Assembly (NCBI GenBank): GCA_910579995.1
Contig: CAJTWH010000032.1
Coordinates: 1-32,953 of the forward strand
DNA from: an uncultured Muribaculaceae bacterium
GTDB taxonomy: Bacteria > Bacteroidota > Bacteroidia > Bacteroidales > Muribaculaceae
DNA length: 32,953 bases
Direction: 5' to 3'
Below, one piece after another: positions 32,740 through 32,953 of this stretch. The notes below the pieces were generated by a model. The model saw only the letters and a list, made by a program, of their open reading frames with translations. It had not been told where the DNA came from and made no database searches. A program made the translations under genes and the position numbers. The first letter of the stretch is position 1, and every line of letters begins with the position of its first letter.

Positions 32740-32782
32740 GTGGCAGTCGCTGAGTATTAATGCTTTGCGGCTGTCGCTTTTT
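32740..32782 (+). terminator. Terminator of the DJ-1 family gene
   Basis: Arms 32742-32750 and 32767-32775 pair over nine positions, two as G-T. A T5 run follows at 32778-32782. Confidence 0.75.
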
Positions 32783-32822
32783 ATTGTTGCTAAAAATTTT
32801 TGTAAAAAAAGTGGCAAAAATA

Positions 32823-32853
32823 ATTGTCAATTCAAAAAAAGTGCGTAACTTTG
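32823..32853 (+). promoter_or_regulatory. Promoter of tRNA-Val
   Basis: ATTG (32823-32826, one base off TTTG), a 19-base spacer and exact TAACTTTG (32846-32853). The tRNA begins about 45 bases after the predicted start. Confidence 0.7.
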
Positions 32854-32902
32854 CAACGCAAATGAGAAAAACACCAATCTCAATGCACTCCGAGAAACAC
32901 TC

Positions 32903-32953
32903 GGGCGCTTAGCTCAGCTGGTTCAGAGCATCTGCCTTACAAGCAGAGGGTCG
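32903..32953 (+). tRNA. tRNA-Val (UAC), cut by the window end
   Basis: Acceptor strand GGGCGCT (32903-32909), D-arm GCTCAGCTGGTTCAGAGC, and anticodon stem TCTGC/GCAGA around the loop CTTACAA. The anticodon TAC is at 32938-32940, which reads valine codons. The T arm and 3' acceptor strand lie beyond the window. Confidence 0.93.

Noticed and set aside
1..32953. CRISPR array, insertion sequence or prophage
   Set aside because: No regularly spaced repeats, transposase, integrase or terminal inverted repeats were seen. The window is almost entirely housekeeping genes.

Overview
The window looks like chromosomal DNA of a Bacteroidota member, most likely a gut Bacteroidales and possibly Muribaculaceae; the family is inferred from gene flavour and roughly 50-55% GC and was not tested. 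The strongest evidence is the promoter type. At least ten gene starts have an exact Bacteroidota -7 box (TAnnTTTG), several with a TTTG-like -33 box 19-22 bases upstream, and classical Shine-Dalgarno sequences are scarce. Lipoprotein signals, LPS genes (lptB, lpxK, a KdsC-like phosphatase) and menaquinone synthesis (menA) fit a Gram-negative, quinone-dependent anaerobe. Most of the content is housekeeping. I see no insertion sequence, prophage or CRISPR array.

Layout. 1-4921 (+): an upstream terminator and a small palindromic repeat, then udk, lptB, glnS and a cytoplasmic TPR protein in a tight operon. 4918-6024 (-): a clearly AT-richer solitary ATP-grasp ligase. 6283-7716: nhaA. 7796-10751 (+): nitroreductase, a DUF2520 Rossmann protein, a KdsC-like phosphatase, Maf, and a 153-residue protein that I read as a free-standing FtsZ C-terminal half with its T7 loop. 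All five are joined by stop/start overlaps. 10862-11560: a Crp/Fnr regulator. 11572-15022 (-): M23 peptidase, MerR-type regulator and RecQ in one operon. 15204-17831: alaS, convergent with rarA (17889-19166, -) across a shared terminator. 19282-22229 (-): a small membrane protein, a PstS-like lipoprotein and a secreted TPR protein. 22460-24111 (-): an RluA-type pseudouridine synthase and fmt. 24334-29130 (+): sppA, lpxK, purine nucleoside phosphorylase and thiL, closed by a strong terminator. 29210-29810 (-): one small unknown protein and a possible 44-codon gene. 29938-32953: menA, the SRP RNA gene, apbE (-), a DJ-1 family protein and the start of a tRNA-Val(UAC).

How the genes work together. 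Several clusters serve the envelope (lptB, lpxK, KdsC-like, M23 peptidase, SppA, two lipoproteins), translation (glnS, alaS, fmt, SRP RNA, RluA-type enzyme, tRNA-Val) and genome maintenance (recQ, rarA). The most interesting observation is the maf-coupled gene at 10290-10751. It keeps the part of FtsZ that touches the next subunit's GTP site but lacks the GTP-binding domain, so it could act as a filament cap or modulator of cell division.
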